A stretch of DNA of 64,000 nt from Crotophaga sulcirostris (taxonomy: Eukaryota; Chordata; Aves; Cuculiformes; Crotophagidae). The stretch lies in NCBI GenBank assembly GCA_013397455.1, contig VYZB01000732.1, forward strand, positions 186,618 to 250,617, read 5' to 3'. Under the pieces are notes generated by a model. The model did no database searches. It worked only from the letters and a program-made list of their open reading frames with translations, and was not told the origin of the DNA. The translations under genes and the position numbers were made by a program. Below, in pieces: positions 23,501 to 38,500 of this stretch (position 1 is the first letter of the stretch; the number at the start of each line of letters is the position of its first letter).

Positions 23501-26500
23501 TTTCCAGGTATGTTGGTTTCATATTCTATCGTAACAACAACTGCATTTCTTGACTTCAAGTATTTTGTTCTAATTATATATTTCTAGCCATTTCTGTCTC
23601 TAGGATCTTGGACTACTGTTGTTTGGGCAAAATGACCGGCTTTAGTTCAAGCCAACAAAATGTGGGTTTTGGCAATATACGTGCTTAGTTTTCTGTTATC
23701 AGCAGATCTGTCAGGTTAGGTTCAGACTCTTTGTGTCCAAATAAGAGCATTTTTTTTGTGATTGCATTTCATGGTAGTTTAATGGCTAATTAATCTTTTA
23801 CAAGTTTCCCGAGGTATGGAAAGGGGATTATACACTGCTAATCTGAACACATTGTTCTTATTATAACCTGATTAGAACTAATTCTTCTGTGGGAAAGCTA
23901 GGAGCTGCATGCCCAGCTGATGTGGGAACTGCTTCCCTGCTTTGCCAGCTCTTACTGGGTGTTCCAATTAGCTACATTCATTTTTTTAAGTGAATTGTTT
24001 CATCGTTTGCACTGGGGAATTCTTAATACTTGAAATATTTAATGTCACGAGGCACTTCTTGGACTCTGTGGTATTCTCACTGTACTTAACCATCAGCAGC
24101 ACCTTATGTTCAAATCTTTGCCTTGTTGGTTTTTATAATACTTATGCTCTGGTGAGGTGACACTCTTAGTGCTGAAGAAAGTTTTCGCAATATTTCATTT
24201 CAGACTATTCAGTCTGAACAGTGTTAGCTGGGCATTGCTGTGCTTGAAGTGGCAGGAGGATCAGGAGCAGAAGCTGCTGAAGAAATCCTACTTAATACAA
24301 GTGTTAGCTGCTCCTTGTATCCCAGAAGCCAGAAGTTTGTATTCCTAGGGAAGTCAGCTGCTCCACAGAAGGCTTATTACTTGGCCAGACCTGACAGTCC
24401 TAGTCCTGTGACCAGGCACTGGTGTTGATTCTGTTGGGATTGGGGGAGTTCTGTCTCCAGGGGATTCAGTTCTTAGTGAGCACCTCTGGGTACAGGACTA
24501 TGGTGCACAAAAAGTGCAGGCAGTCAGTGTGCTGCTCAGATGCTGATTGCAGGCATCGGATGAGCTTACCCAGAAAAAAAAAAAAGGCAGCTTCCTCCTC
24601 ATTTTTTTGTGTTTGACAACTCCTTGAGTGCCAGACTTGCAAATAAATACCAAGACTTGTGTAAGAAAGCATTTCCCCTCGAATTTGTTCCCAGTAATTT
24701 CGTGCCACAGGGGTTATGTTTGAATTAGTATTGGCCATATGAAAGCAATCACCACGCAGAATCTCAATTAAATTGCAAAGACTATCAGACACGTATCTCT
24801 TCCTGCCCCCAACCCATCTCTTTCTTTTTTTGGGCTGGGCTGCTGAAGGGGTCTCTAAAATTCAACTAATTCTGACAGCTGCTCTGTGCCAAAAGGCTTA
24901 ACTTTCAGGATTCCTGGGATTCCTTTATTGTTTTCATTAATGCATCCAACCCCCTAGCCCATTCTCCTGTTGGACTTGCAGGGAGTGAAGAACTGAACAC
25001 AAACCTTTTTTTATTTGTGAGAAGTCCATGAGAACAGTGCTAATGCATCAATGCCTGCATCTCTTAGAAGAGGGGTCCCATCTCTGGTGGACCAAAACCC
25101 AGATAAGATACCTGTGCTTTACAAATAACAACTGTGATTGTAACAGACCACATGTTTTGCTTTTCTGTCTCTGGGTGCAGGTAGGAGAGGAAGCTTGGAT
25201 TGCAGTGAAATCCACATGTCCTTGCAACTTCACTCTACATTATGAAGTGGCATCGCGAGGCAACATTGTCCTTTCGGGACTGCAGCCCAGTAACATCACC
25301 CAGCAGAGGAGCAAAAGAGCCACCTTTCCCTTTGAGAGGATCATTGATATCACGCACTTCCCAGGAACAAGTAGGAGCATCAGAAATGCAAACTTGCCCC
25401 TATTTTCAGGGAAAAACACCTTTCTGCAAACCTAAGTATCTCTGCTTTGAGTTTGATGCTTCTTAAAGGGCATAGAATAACTTTGTGTAAGAAAAATAGT
25501 GATATCCATTACACACAGTCATACCAAAAAAAGATTAATTTCTCCAAGAGGGGTAACTCTTGGGAAGTTCTCTATAGTCTTTGTTAAGAAGACTGGAATG
25601 TGCTTGACTTGATCAGCTGAATGGTGGAGAAGCCATTTGTTAGCCATTGGAATGCGCTCCCCAGGGAGGTGGTGGAGTTGCCAACCCTGGAGGTGTTTAA
25701 GAGGAGATTGGCTGAGGCACTCAGTGCCAGGGTTTAGGTGACGGGTTGGTGTTGCTGTTGGGTTCTAGGTTGGACTCGATAATCTCAGAGGTCCTTTCCA
25801 ACCTTGTAATACTGTGATACTGTGAAGCATATGATGGGGCTGGGGCAGTTTACTAAACTGGAAGAAGACTTCAGATGGACTCATAGCGTAGGTCTTGCTA
25901 ACTAACACTGCCCTTTTCACAATTTATGTTTTAGCACCTACCAGTGTCCCTGCAGCAGAGGTTGAAGTCTGTATGACGTTCCTCCGGTTCTCCGTCGTTC
26001 ACAGCATGGCTCCCTTGGGCCGTCTCCTGGTGTACTACGTCCGGGAGAACGGAGAAGGGGTTACCGACAGCCTGCAGTTCATCGTGAAGTCCTCCTTTGA
26101 AAATCAGGTACGGCAATGCAGCGAGTGCAGAGGAAGGATGGTGTCTTCTTCTTACTCCTGCTGATCCTGAGTTGAGATGATGGAATTTACTGTTCCATTC
26201 CTAGGTTGCAGTGGCGCTCTCAGCAAATGAGACCAGACCTGGTGATGTTGTGAACATCAAGGTCAGAGCTGCAAAATCAAGCTGTGTCTGCATTGCCACT
26301 GTGGATAAGAGTGTCTACTTGCTGAGGACAGGTTTCCAGCTGACAGCCAGTCAGGTAAAAGGAAGCTGAAGGCGCTGGTGTCTCTTTTGTCATACCAATA
26401 CTTGCACTTGACCTTTAGTAAGCAGCCTTCATCCCTAAGGACAGCAGTCTCTTCCCTTTCCTGCCAGGTTTTTCAAGAGCTTGCAGAGTATGATGTGTCT

Positions 26501-29500
26501 GATGCTTTTGGAACTCCAAAGGAAGAAGGGCACTTCTGGTGGCCAGGCATGTCTTCACGTAGACGCCGTAGATCTTCTGTCTTTCCCTGGCACTGGGACA
26601 TCACCAAGGATGCTCGCTTCGCGTTTACAGTAGGAAGAATCAGCCTCACTTCTCTATGGAGTGTCTTTTTTACTTTGGTGTTTGTAGGATCGTTTTCAGC
26701 TCTGTAGGCTCTTTTTTTTTTTTTCCCCCACATCAGAGCTGTTTCTTCAAGGGGGGTCGATTGAAAAAGTAGTTTGTGAGAACAGGGAGTACACTGTTCC
26801 AGCAAAGGTACTGGAGAAACGTGCTTTGGTTTTGGCCAGTCCTGATGAGAGGGCTAGGTATCTTGTTGGGTGAAGGAACTCATGCTGATGCGATGGAGAA
26901 TCACTCGTGGGTCCAGCAGGTTCCTCAATCTCTAAATCCTTGTTCCTGTCCACTGCTGCGGGAGTCACTGCTTCTCCTACCCCTGTGATCTCTTGGTTTT
27001 TTTTTTTTTCTGATGCTTCTATTTCTTACTGAGAGGTATAAACTCTTGGGAAAAGATGTATGTTAATAGCGGGTACGTTTGTGTTGCTGTACACCTGACA
27101 GGTAATAACTGTGTGTGTGTGTAAAGAGAACAAAGCTCAAACTCCCTTTGAAGTCTGGGAGCTGCTGTCTCTTATGAATAAGAGCATTTAGGGGACAGAG
27201 CTGGCAGACAGCTTTCTTTAGAGTTCTGTATTTTCACTGTGAAGCTGTGTGGACAGTTTCCATTTTGCTTGGCATTCCTGGTAGCCCAGCGCGATGATGT
27301 CTGCAAGAGCTGCCTGCTAACTGCAGCAGAACACACTGGAAACTTTTAGGAAGGGTAAAATGCTGTAATGTAATATTCTAGAGGAAAAATATGTGCAATA
27401 ATTTTTCACCTGTAGGTGCCTGGCAGTCACACATGCCCAGTAATGCTAGATACTGGTTGAAATGTGTTTTCCAAGCAAACAAGAGCTTTCTCATAAAGCC
27501 TCTGCCTAGGAAGTGCCTGCCTGTTTTCACATGAAATCATTTTTATATAAAGTTTTGTAAAATCCTCAAGTTTCAATTGAAATCTACCCCATGAGCATTG
27601 GGATGGGATTGGGGGGGATCCTATTCTGAAAAGTTTTTATTGGTACGTGTTTAATTCTTTATTTTTGTTTTTTTTTTTCTTGCTGGCTTTTGTTGTGTGG
27701 TCTTCGTTTTCATTGTTCAGGAAACAGGCCTGGTTGTAATGACTGATATCGTCAGCTTAAACCACAGGCAGAATGGAGGCATGTACACAGATGAGGCTGT
27801 CCCAGCTTTTCAGCCTCACACTGGGACGCTGGTGGCTACAGTGCATTCAAAAATAGCACCGAGGTAACATTTCTGTTGTAATGCATATCGTTTGTGGTAC
27901 TCTGAGCTACTTTTTTTCTACCTTCTCAGCTGTTTTCCACTTCCACACCCCCAGGAAATCGCTTGGTTTAGACAAGGTAGGTGGTGGTCAGGAAACTCTT
28001 CTCCGATGTCTTGATAGACCTGAAAAAAATAATAACTGACACTACTTCTTAAATTGAAGTTAACTCTGGAAAAATGCAAAGTGATGCTCTTCAAAATGAT
28101 AATTTGAAACTCTTCGCATGTCTCAGTTTTCTGTGAATTAGTTGCTGTTTCTCAGTATTTGCAAGGCAGCCCTTGTTTGGTGGAATTGCTCATTATTTTG
28201 ACCATTCAGCTGGTGGTCAAATAAAATGGGGGATTGCAGGAAGGAAACATTATGAAGTGCTGTGACTGGTGGGGATGTGTCTTCCCTTTGTCCTCTGAAC
28301 CACCTGGTGGCCTCTCAGCAGAGTGAGTTTGGGAGGTTAAGGAGAAGATAATGAGGTATCACAGGTATAGAAAAATGGATTGAATGATGAAAATATTAGA
28401 GAGCAAGACAGTTCCAACAGAAGGAAGGGAGGGGATTATAAAGTGATTGTAGTAACTGCTATTAGTAAGATCATGTCCTCATGTCTTGGGAAGTCACATG
28501 CTCTATGTGCTGCTTGTTATTTTGCTTGGTGAAAGCCTTTGGATCATAAACCCTTATTTTTTTATATTATATTATTTATGCTAGTTTTTAAGATTATCTT
28601 ATTTATGCTATTTGTTTTAGATTCTTATTTCTGTCTCCAGGCTGTTTGATGTGCATGTGCACAGCGGGATCATTTAGAAAGACACTAATTTGTGCTGTGA
28701 ATTATATCCCCACTCTCTTTTAATGATTCTGTACTAGCTAGATTTTGGGTGATAACCCTGATTTATCAATTATTGGTAAAAATATCTTATTAAAAGAATT
28801 CATTACCAATGAATTATTTCTTGTTCTAGCAGAGCAGAGAAGAGAAAAAGAACCTTCTTTCCTGAAACATGGATTTGGCACTGCCTCAATGTCAGGTATT
28901 GACAGGGAATTCCCTTGGGTTGTATCCTTCTCAACTGCAGAAAACAAAGCTCTGTAAAAGCTACTGGAGTTACGCTGGCATTCTCTGATATTTGTTGTTG
29001 TCATTGCTGTAACTTTTCTTCATTACTGCTTTAATCAATTCTCTTTCTTTGTAACATTTCATCTGGTCCTGAAGCGTATTCACAACTCCAGGTCGAACCT
29101 GTTGGTTGTGGTTACGTTGCAATCCATGTGTAATTCACCTTGGGATCACAGGCAGAGGAAGATCTTCAGAGAAGGAAAGGAGCACTGGTTTGGTTCAGCA
29201 CATTTCTGACTTTTATTCACTTAAGGAAAGGGTGTAGCAACAAGTTATTGAAGAGCAAGTGCAGATACAGGTTTGCAGTGATTGGCTCCTGCAAGGAACT
29301 GCCTGTTGCGTAAGCTTGGCTCACAAAAAATGCAGGTCAGACCACTGTTGCAGTAAAAAGGGACTGTAAGGTACAAAATGATGATACACTTCTAGCTCTA
29401 TGCTAAAATTTTCATGTGCACCAGAATTCTGTATCACTTAGGAGAGCAAAGGGCACTGAGAAGTCTTGCCTTGAGCTGTCAGTCAAGAGCAGCCCCCCAG

Positions 29501-32500
29501 CAGTGCCAGTTTCCCTTTACAGTGCGGGGCAAGTTGGGTCTGGATTTATGTTTGGACCCTGGAGGAATGCAGGAATGTCAGCTTCAGTGCCTGCTGGTGT
29601 GTTTCTTCTTTTCCACCCCTGTTCTAATTGCTGCTACACACTGTGGGAAAACGGTCCCAGAGTAATGTGTGTGAGGAGATGGAGGCAGAGTAGCTGCTTC
29701 TGTAAGCGCTGGTGCAGCCTGACCATGCACTGGTTATCAATATCTTCTATTTTCATTGCTTTTTAACTTGCACAGAGCCCTTTTGCTTTCCTCTAATGCA
29801 AGAACGTCTCCCCCAAATCTTAATTTACAGCCCAGTAAGTGATTTCCACCTGGTAGAACTGGAACTAAACAAATGAATAAACAGATAACTAAGCTCCCAG
29901 GAACAGCACATCTAGGAGAGTCTGAAGCAATTATTAAAAGGCTTCTCCAGGTTTGCAAGTAAACTTCATTCTCAATAAACTATTATAAATTAAATTTGAC
30001 AGGAACTTGCAGCAAGTGTATTCAAATCTGTTCAATTGAGCATGAAATATGCTTTGTAGAAATACACAAAGAACTCCAGAAGTGCCTGTTTGGGCCTCTG
30101 CAAGCTGGGGCAGTTAATTATAAGTGGGAGTGTAGAGCATGGAATGAAAAATTGGAGATTGCATTTTCTCCACTTCATTTCATTAAAGATGACTGAGGTG
30201 AGCATTCCTTGATTTCCACTATCTTGAACAAGAAGGTTTTTTTCTCCTACCATTTGTAATTACAATATCCAATCCTCAAAAAAAGAAACAAAAGCCTAAT
30301 GTCAACTTCCCAAACCAATTCTAAACATTCCGAGAGCCTGGCTAGAGGGTCTAATGGCTGGAAATGTGTGTGTACTTTGGCCCCCCGCCCAGAAGAGTAA
30401 GTGCCCTCATGTGTGAAAATAATGTTAATGCTGGTTATGGGCTGAAATCCCAGTGGAAAGAACTTCAGCTGCAACAAATTGTCTGGTTAAACAGGCTAGA
30501 ATACTGCCAGTTCTGGAGCCTGGGATGTCCTCCCACGTGCTCTTTGAGGCTGAAGCTTACTGCAGGTACCAGCTCCCTAACTCCAGCTGGGATGAAGACC
30601 TAAATATTAAGAAACTAGTGTGCTTAAAAGAAGTTAAAATAACCTGGTGCTGTTGAGCCAAATCCATTCTTCATGGGCTCCACTCTGTAGTTTGAGCTGG
30701 GGAACCACATTTGTCGACCAGGGTGCCTGGGGACTGACTGAACGCAGTGTGTGTGTATTCAAAGGCTTTGTTATCTCTAGGGTTTTATCAAACTCTTTGT
30801 TTTAATCCTTTTCCTACTGTAACATAAACACCCAGACCAGTACATGATGTGCCTGCCTACCTTGTCACAGTTACAACAGTGTAGGTTCATTGAAAACTCT
30901 CCTCTTTACAACTGCCTAAAAGGAGGTTGTAGTCAGGCAGAGGTTGGTCTCTTCTCTCAGGTGACAGAACTAGAGGACATGGACTCAAGCTTTGTTAGGG
31001 AAAGTTTAGGCTTGATATTAGGAAAAAGTTCTTCCCTGAAAGGGTGATTGGCCATTGGAATGCGCTGCCCAGGGAGGTGGTGGAGTCGCCGAAGTGTTTT
31101 AAGAGGAGATTGGCTGAGGCACTCAGTGCCAGGGTTTAGATGCTGGGTTGGTGTTGGTGTTGGGTTCTAGGTTGGACTCGGTCTCAGAGGTCCTTTCCAA
31201 CCCTGTGATACTGTGATACTGTAAAACGGCAAGCAGTTGATTGTAAACGATGAAAGTAAAGATGCTTCTTTGGTGCCTAAAATGTGAATAACTTTCAGTG
31301 GAAAAGCAGCAAAAGCACGGTTCTCCACTTTGTCCTGGATAGGAGCTGGGAGGTGCCACAATCTTGGAAGCGAGTTATGCTGCAGACTCACAGAGCTGCT
31401 TCTGAAGATCTTGCTTTCTTGTTTTCCATGCCAGCTAAGGTGCATGTTGCTCTCAGATGATTACAGAGCTGGCAGCATGGGTATCGAGCTCGGGGAATAA
31501 ATAAGAGCTTGAGAGAAAACAACCTTAGGGTGTACTCATAACTACACCAATCATCCTGCCAGCTGAGCCATGAAATAGCTTTTGTTCTGGCTTTAGAGGA
31601 GATGTTTTCTGTTCCAGGGAAGGCCAAAGCTTCTTTGCAGGAGGGGAATAGCAAAGGCTGCTGAGCAAAATTGAATATCTGTTACTGTAAAGCATGGAAG
31701 ATCAACCCATGTTGTTCCCTGTTGTCCTTGGCAGCAATGTGTCAGGGGAAGCACAGCTGCACGTGGAAGTGCCCGACTCCATCACAACGTGGATAACAGA
31801 AGCTGTGGCTCTGTCTGAGGAGAAGGGGTTGGGCATTGCCAACCAAACGGAGCTGAAGACATTTAAACCTTTCTTCATTGACTTCACCCTGCCGTACCAC
31901 GTCATCCGGGGCGAACAAACCAAAATCCCACTGACTGTCTACAATTACCTGACTGTCTGTGTAGAGGTAACAGCCTTCTTTCCTCTTACTTAGTCACTAA
32001 ATTCTGTTTTCTCACTGCCACTTCCTATGATCTACAAGTTACGGTAGATGAGGTGTGGGGACAATGTAGTGATGAGCTCGTTATAAATGCTTTGATCAAG
32101 ATAAAAAGATTGCTTTTCAATAGGAATGAATGCCATTTCAAGCTAAAAGGAAATATAGCAATATCTGTAGATATTCCATACGTATATATATCAATATATG
32201 CTCAGAGATATGGTTTGGTTTAGTTGTGTGCAGGTACTGTTTGACTGGATGACCTCAAAGGTCTTTTCCTACCAAATGGTTCTATAATTCTATGATTATA
32301 AAGTGTCTTGCGCCACTTCAGAAATACAAATATTGGAAGGTGTAGGGAAGACCATTAGGAAGGTTATGCTGAACCACAGAGAAGGATTTCTTTCATAATC
32401 AGAAAGCTGCTGCAATTAGTTTGTTTTGAAAGAGCTTTTTTTTCCCAGAAATCCTCTCTCCCAAGTTGTTTTCCCAAACCCATTGTCTGTCCAACTCCAG

Positions 32501-35500
32501 CATTATCATCCTGAGCTTCTTGTAACATTGCTGAGCTGAAAGCAATGCTGGCAGTTAAATACATTCCTAGAAGGTTTGAAGAATGAATGATCTGTGCATG
32601 CTCTGATTTTATGAAGTATTTTGTGATTTCCAAATTGTTGGCATGTATCGGTTGGGTTTGCAGCTGAAATTTGCAATAAATGGCATTCAAACATTTTCAC
32701 AGGTTCACGTGAAGATTTCTGTTCCCAAAGGCATAAAGTTTGTTGGGCATCCTGGGAAACATCATCTGACAAGGAAGAAGTGCGTTGCCCCTGGGGAAGC
32801 GAAACCCACCTCTATCGTTTTGTCCTTCAGTGAGCTGGGACTGAGCAACATCACTGGTAGTACAGACCTAAAACCAGCTTGTGCTTGAAGGAGTCTTACA
32901 AGTTCTTTTTATTAAAAATTGTTATTAATATTAGTTTAATTTAATATTTTTAATTTAAATTCTTTTTATTCCTCTTTCAGAGGAAAATCCTTATTTCTCT
33001 AGTACCCCAAAGTGGGATCATTCAATCCACTCACTGCCCCACGTAGTTTTTCAACCGTATTTGTTTCTTGGGAACAAATTCTGTGGCTGTAACACACTGA
33101 GGAGTCTGTGTGAACCAGCGTCACGAGGTTCCCCAGGCATCAGTTTTCCTGTTGTGTGCTCTGTGGGAATGTCAGGTGTGGACCTGAGGAGTTCAGTGGC
33201 AATTTTAAAATAAGAGAATAACAACGAATTCTGTACAAATTCTGTGCAACTTTCAAGCAAATAATCACAGTAAAAGTGTGCAACACTGGGAACTAGGGAA
33301 GATTTCTCTATTGCCCTATGGCTGTCCAAATATTGTCCAGTTTTCGATGGGACTGTTCCTAGGAAATAAAATCAATATGAGAGCTGTAATTACAAAACAC
33401 TTGATGTATTGTTAATCAACTGTATTGAATTAGTTTAAGTGTTCACTTGAACTTCTGAGGGTCTTCCTGTCACAAAATCTTTGCTTCTTTCCCCTTCTGC
33501 TTCTCAGCAAAAGCTTTTGCTTATGGTGGAACTAATTGCTGTCAGGATGGGATGCAAACTTTAAAGAATGGCAGGCACTTGGAGGACAGTTATATGGACA
33601 AAAAGATGCTGGTGGGAGTGGATTATGTTCGCAGTAGTGTTATTATTGAGGTAAGAAAATATGACTTTATAATAATTAACAAAAAAAATTATTACTGCTT
33701 GGGCAGATCATGACAGTTTTTAGGTGGTTAACCAAACATGAGCAGGTTTATAAGAATCTTAAAGTTCATTCATTGTATGTTTACATGATTGGAAGTAATT
33801 CATTTTTGTGGTGCATGTGCAGAAAGAGCAATCTGCAAGACTGTTCTGAAGGAAAAGGGTAGGAATTGTATTGAATATACTTGCTCAGTTCATCTAAGAA
33901 ATATGCTGTGATGTGAAACTCTCTGGTAGTGGCTGTGTATCCTTAGCTAACAGAATACAGTGCCATAACTTCTACAAAGGATATAAAACTGCACAGTAGC
34001 AGAAAATTATTAATATATTTTGTAAGTAAAGCTGAACAGCTGTTCCTGCTGATCCAAGCACTGTGTTTTATGCATGGATTTCTGTCTTTGTACAGCCGGA
34101 AGGACTGTCCAGAGAATACACCTATAGTGTGTTCTTCTGCCCAAATGGTAAGTTCATGATTCAAGTGACATATTCAGTTTGTTTGATTTAGTTATAAATA
34201 GAAATGTGGGGCTCAGCTCATGGAAAAAAAAATTAAAATATCTTTGTTTCCCTTTCTCTGTGATTGATGAGTTCTGGTGAGCAGGAGGAACTGTTGAATA
34301 AAGAGCCTTTCTTGCCTGGCTGGCTAATTATGAATTTGCTGTAACTGCCCAAGTGATTTCTGGAAATGGCAATTGAATTCCTTTACTTTCGGAACAGTTC
34401 AGGTACTCAGCACTGTGGGCAGTAGCTGGGACTGTACTGTGGTGTCAGTTATGTTTTAAAATTCAGTTCTGGAATCAGAATGTCCTTTCTGCCTGAGAGC
34501 TGCATCGCTCGAAGTTGGCTCCAGTAGCTAAACAGAGATCTTTTTGACCGCTAGATTAGAACTGAAAAATCACTTGCAGACTTCATAAGAAGTCCAGCTG
34601 ACCAGTTTGAATTTGAGGGATCTTCTGTATTAGGAAGGGGTATAAATAGAAGATGGGAAGAAACATCAGTGTATACTTCTATAGTTTGTGTAAGAGAGCT
34701 GGAAAAAACAGTATGTACTTGGGAAAGGTCTCTGTTTAGATGCTAGTAGTTAGCTATGGGTTATTGAAATATGTGAACTAAATTCTAATTCTTACAACAT
34801 TCCGTTATTTTTCTGACTAGAGAAAATACACATTTCTACACCTAACAAATATGAGTACCAGTACGTGCAGAAACCTGCCCAGATGACACACTTTGACATT
34901 GCTGTGAAAGCACACAATGATGTTCACCTGGCCCTGTCCTCTGGTCCACATGACATGGCAGAGATGACGGAGATCGTTATTGGTGGCCATCAAAACACTA
35001 AAACGTGGATTTCTGTAAGCAAAATGGGTGAGCCAGTGGTCAGCAGGGACACAGCTGGTATCCTCTCCTGGGATGAATTCCGCAGCTTCTGGATCAGCTG
35101 GAAAAATGGAATTATCCAGGTAGTGAATTTGTCTACGTAATGGTCTGGAAGTCTCTAGCTTTCTTAAACAGAGTCTGAGCACATATAAGTGGATTTTCCT
35201 TAGGCATATTGTAAAAGGCAAAAGCTTCATTCCTGTTGCTTTGTCTATATTAAGTCTTGATCAGGCTGTTTAAATCAGAATGTATCTGCTTGCCACATTG
35301 GTTTCAAGACTTCAGTCTTCGACGCTTTTAGTGCTATGTGTGCTGAAAACCTTGGAGATGGAATTCTCATTAAACATCCTTGGATTGTTTTGGGGGTGGG
35401 AAAGAGAAAGGTACCGGTCCATTTGCTGTGTTCTCCGATGCACACAAAGACACGTGGCCGACTGCATATGTGTGGGCTCTTGGAACTGGATGGTGTTTTG

Positions 35501-38500
35501 TTCCTTTCAGGTTGGCCATGGTATTCAGATGCTAAACGAGTCTATAATTGTGGAGTGGACAGTCCCCAAACAGCTTGAGGTGAAGTACATTGGCTTTTCC
35601 ACAGGCTGGGGGTCAATGGGAGAGTTTAAAATTTGGAGAAAAGAAGAGACTGATGAAAATCACAATGAAGCATTTACTCTTGGAGTTCCCCACAACATAA
35701 TTCCAGGATCAGAAAGAGCTACGGCTTCAATAATAGGTATCGATTATGAGGAGGTATCACTAGGTACCAGTTATCAAATATGAGGAGATGCTCCAGCTGT
35801 TACTTGCTTCTGACCAGGGTTTGAGTACAGACCAGCTAAGACAGCCACAGGCAGTTCCAGAGGTGTCTGCTGCCTAATTCTGGGACAAGGAATTATTTTT
35901 TGTCTCATGTTTGAACCCTGTTTGAGTTGACAGCGACTGAAAGTTGGTACCGTGCGAGGGCTCTGCAGAGACGCTGCCAGAGTTCAAACTTTTCATTTTG
36001 TAGTCATCATAGTCACAGCCTGTGGCTTCCAATTTACAGTACAGTTGATTTAAGCTGGCTGTGTGTAGCCAATAGAAATTAGTACAGTTGAGGGGGGGTT
36101 TAATCATAAGACATCGAAAGGAAGTAAAGCATAATTCCTTGATACTGAACCTATCTCCTCTTTTTCAAACAGGAGATGTGATGGGTCCCACATTGAACAA
36201 CTTGGACAATCTCCTGCGATTACCGTTTGGATGTGGGGAGCAGAACATGATCCATTTTGCTCCTAATGTTTTTGTCCTGAAATATCTGCAGAAAACCAAA
36301 CAACTCAGTCATGAGGTGGAGAGTGAAGCTACCGATTACCTGGTTCAAGGTAACCCATTACTCTTACCATTTCTAGAAGGGGAAAAGGCTTGTAGGTTAG
36401 AAGAGCATTTTCCTGGTGTCACGTTGTCCTATTTTTAAGAGTATCTCAGGTGATGAGGATTCACCATTTCTTGTAGGACAATCACACAGGTTAGCAAGGT
36501 GTTGATGGCAGGATGTTTCCTCTTGATACATAGTGTGTGGTTCCCATCTATAATTCCTATTTTACATGTTTATTGATTTATATTTTTAATGTGTGGAGCT
36601 GTAACCTTGCAGACTTTAGCCTGGATTTTATTTCTGAATAAACTACAGCGTACACAGAACTGGCTCAAACACTCACAGCAAACTAAAAGGTTGCCTCAAA
36701 CGGCAGAATCCCTTCCGCTAGTGCCAGATGGTCTGAGTCTTCATTCACTTTATGTACTTGTTTTTCTCTGTGTGAGGATTTTGGACTCCCCCAATTCTTT
36801 TGTGACTTCCAGGCTACCAGCGCCAGCTGACCTATAAGAGACAAGATGGTTCATACAGTGCATTTGGCGAGAGGGATTCCTCAGGGAGTATGTGGTGAGT
36901 TGCTATTTAAAACAGAGTTAGAAAATTCAGTGTTTGCTAAATGGGAAAAATACACAATTGGCAAGGAAAGAGCAATTTTCCAGGATCCATCATGGTATCG
37001 TATACAGTGCAGAATAGAAGTAATACTCAATGACTATGGACTTACTGTTTCATAGAATTGTTGAAGTTGGAAAAGACCTTTAAGAACATAAAGTCCAACC
37101 CTTAACCCAGCACTGCCAGCTCCAGCACTAAACCCTGTCCCGATCACCACATCCACACTGCTTTTAAATTCCTCCAGGGACAGTGACTCAGCCCCTTCCC
37201 TGGGCAGCCTCTTCCAGTGCCAGATGAAATGCTGCTGAGTTTCAAGAGTTCATATCACACTGTTCAGTGTATTATAGTGGTTTCAGGACTCAGGGGCGGG
37301 TAGGACAGTCACATCTGCTCATCCATCCAGGCTTTAGGCATAGAAGCTGTAGTTAAGGATCTTATTTGTTCTACTGGAATTGGAGTAGCCATGGATAGGG
37401 CATTAAGCACCTAACTCCAGTGGAGAGTGGAGCTTCACCTGGAGCCCTTACAGAGCAACTTGGTGTCTCTAGAAGCAACAAAGGCTTTTACCAGGATAGG
37501 GGGAAAAAAACCCACCAAAACCAACCCAAAAAACCCATGAAGAAGTCTTTCTCCCAAGTGTTTTTTGTGCCCTCATGGATGAAATAGAATAGAATGGGTT
37601 TATGCCCTGAGAACTGAAGTGCAGGACGATTCAGAGTCAAACAATACTAGAGCCAGAAATTATGAAACTGAGCAAGCAGCTCATCTTTCCAGAGTCCCCC
37701 ACAGTGAACCGTGTCCTGTAGGGTTGTATCTTACATCCAGGTAGTGTTAGTTGACCGTAATGGCTCAGAAGTAATAGATTCTTATCCTCGTTCATTTGCT
37801 TGTGCTGTCATTTGGCTTCTCCATCTGCTGTGTGTTTTGCTTTAAACTGATTTTCTTCATGCACTCATCTGGGGGAAGGACCACTTGTGTGATGCTGCTG
37901 CCTCACTGTTTCTGAGATAGTAAACTTTTATCTCAGATCCGGCATCTCCCAGTCCCTAGCTGTAAAATACGGTGACACAGAATTACTTCACACTTGAACA
38001 ATCCCCAGGCTGCACGCTCGCTACCCTCCCATTCCTCCGGGGCTTGTAAACAGGATGATTCAACCTCCCAGAGCTGGCCAGAGTTCACACTTGTTGCATG
38101 TCAGAGGTTTAGAATTCCAAACCCACTTCTGTTGCTTTCTTAAGTCTTAATTCTGTATGAAGTCTAACAAAGCCTCAGACTTTAGCAGCAGGACTGAATG
38201 GTTTGGGTTTTGTTTTTTTTTCAGTTAAGACAGAAACAAAATTGGAAGATTTACTCCTCTCTTTTCTTTACAAATAATTCCATATTTATAGAAATGTTGA
38301 TTCTTTATTGAAAAGACTTAGTAACAGCAGATGAGCGACTATAAAAGGGAACTGAATTTCAGTGTGTCATAAGTAAGACAAATATATATTCCAACTGTAC
38401 TTTTCAACTGAATTTGTTGACCCCTAATCCTGCTCTCATCCAGACGTTTGGACAGTGTTCAGGTGCTCTTATGCACCATTATATAATTTTAACAGTATTT

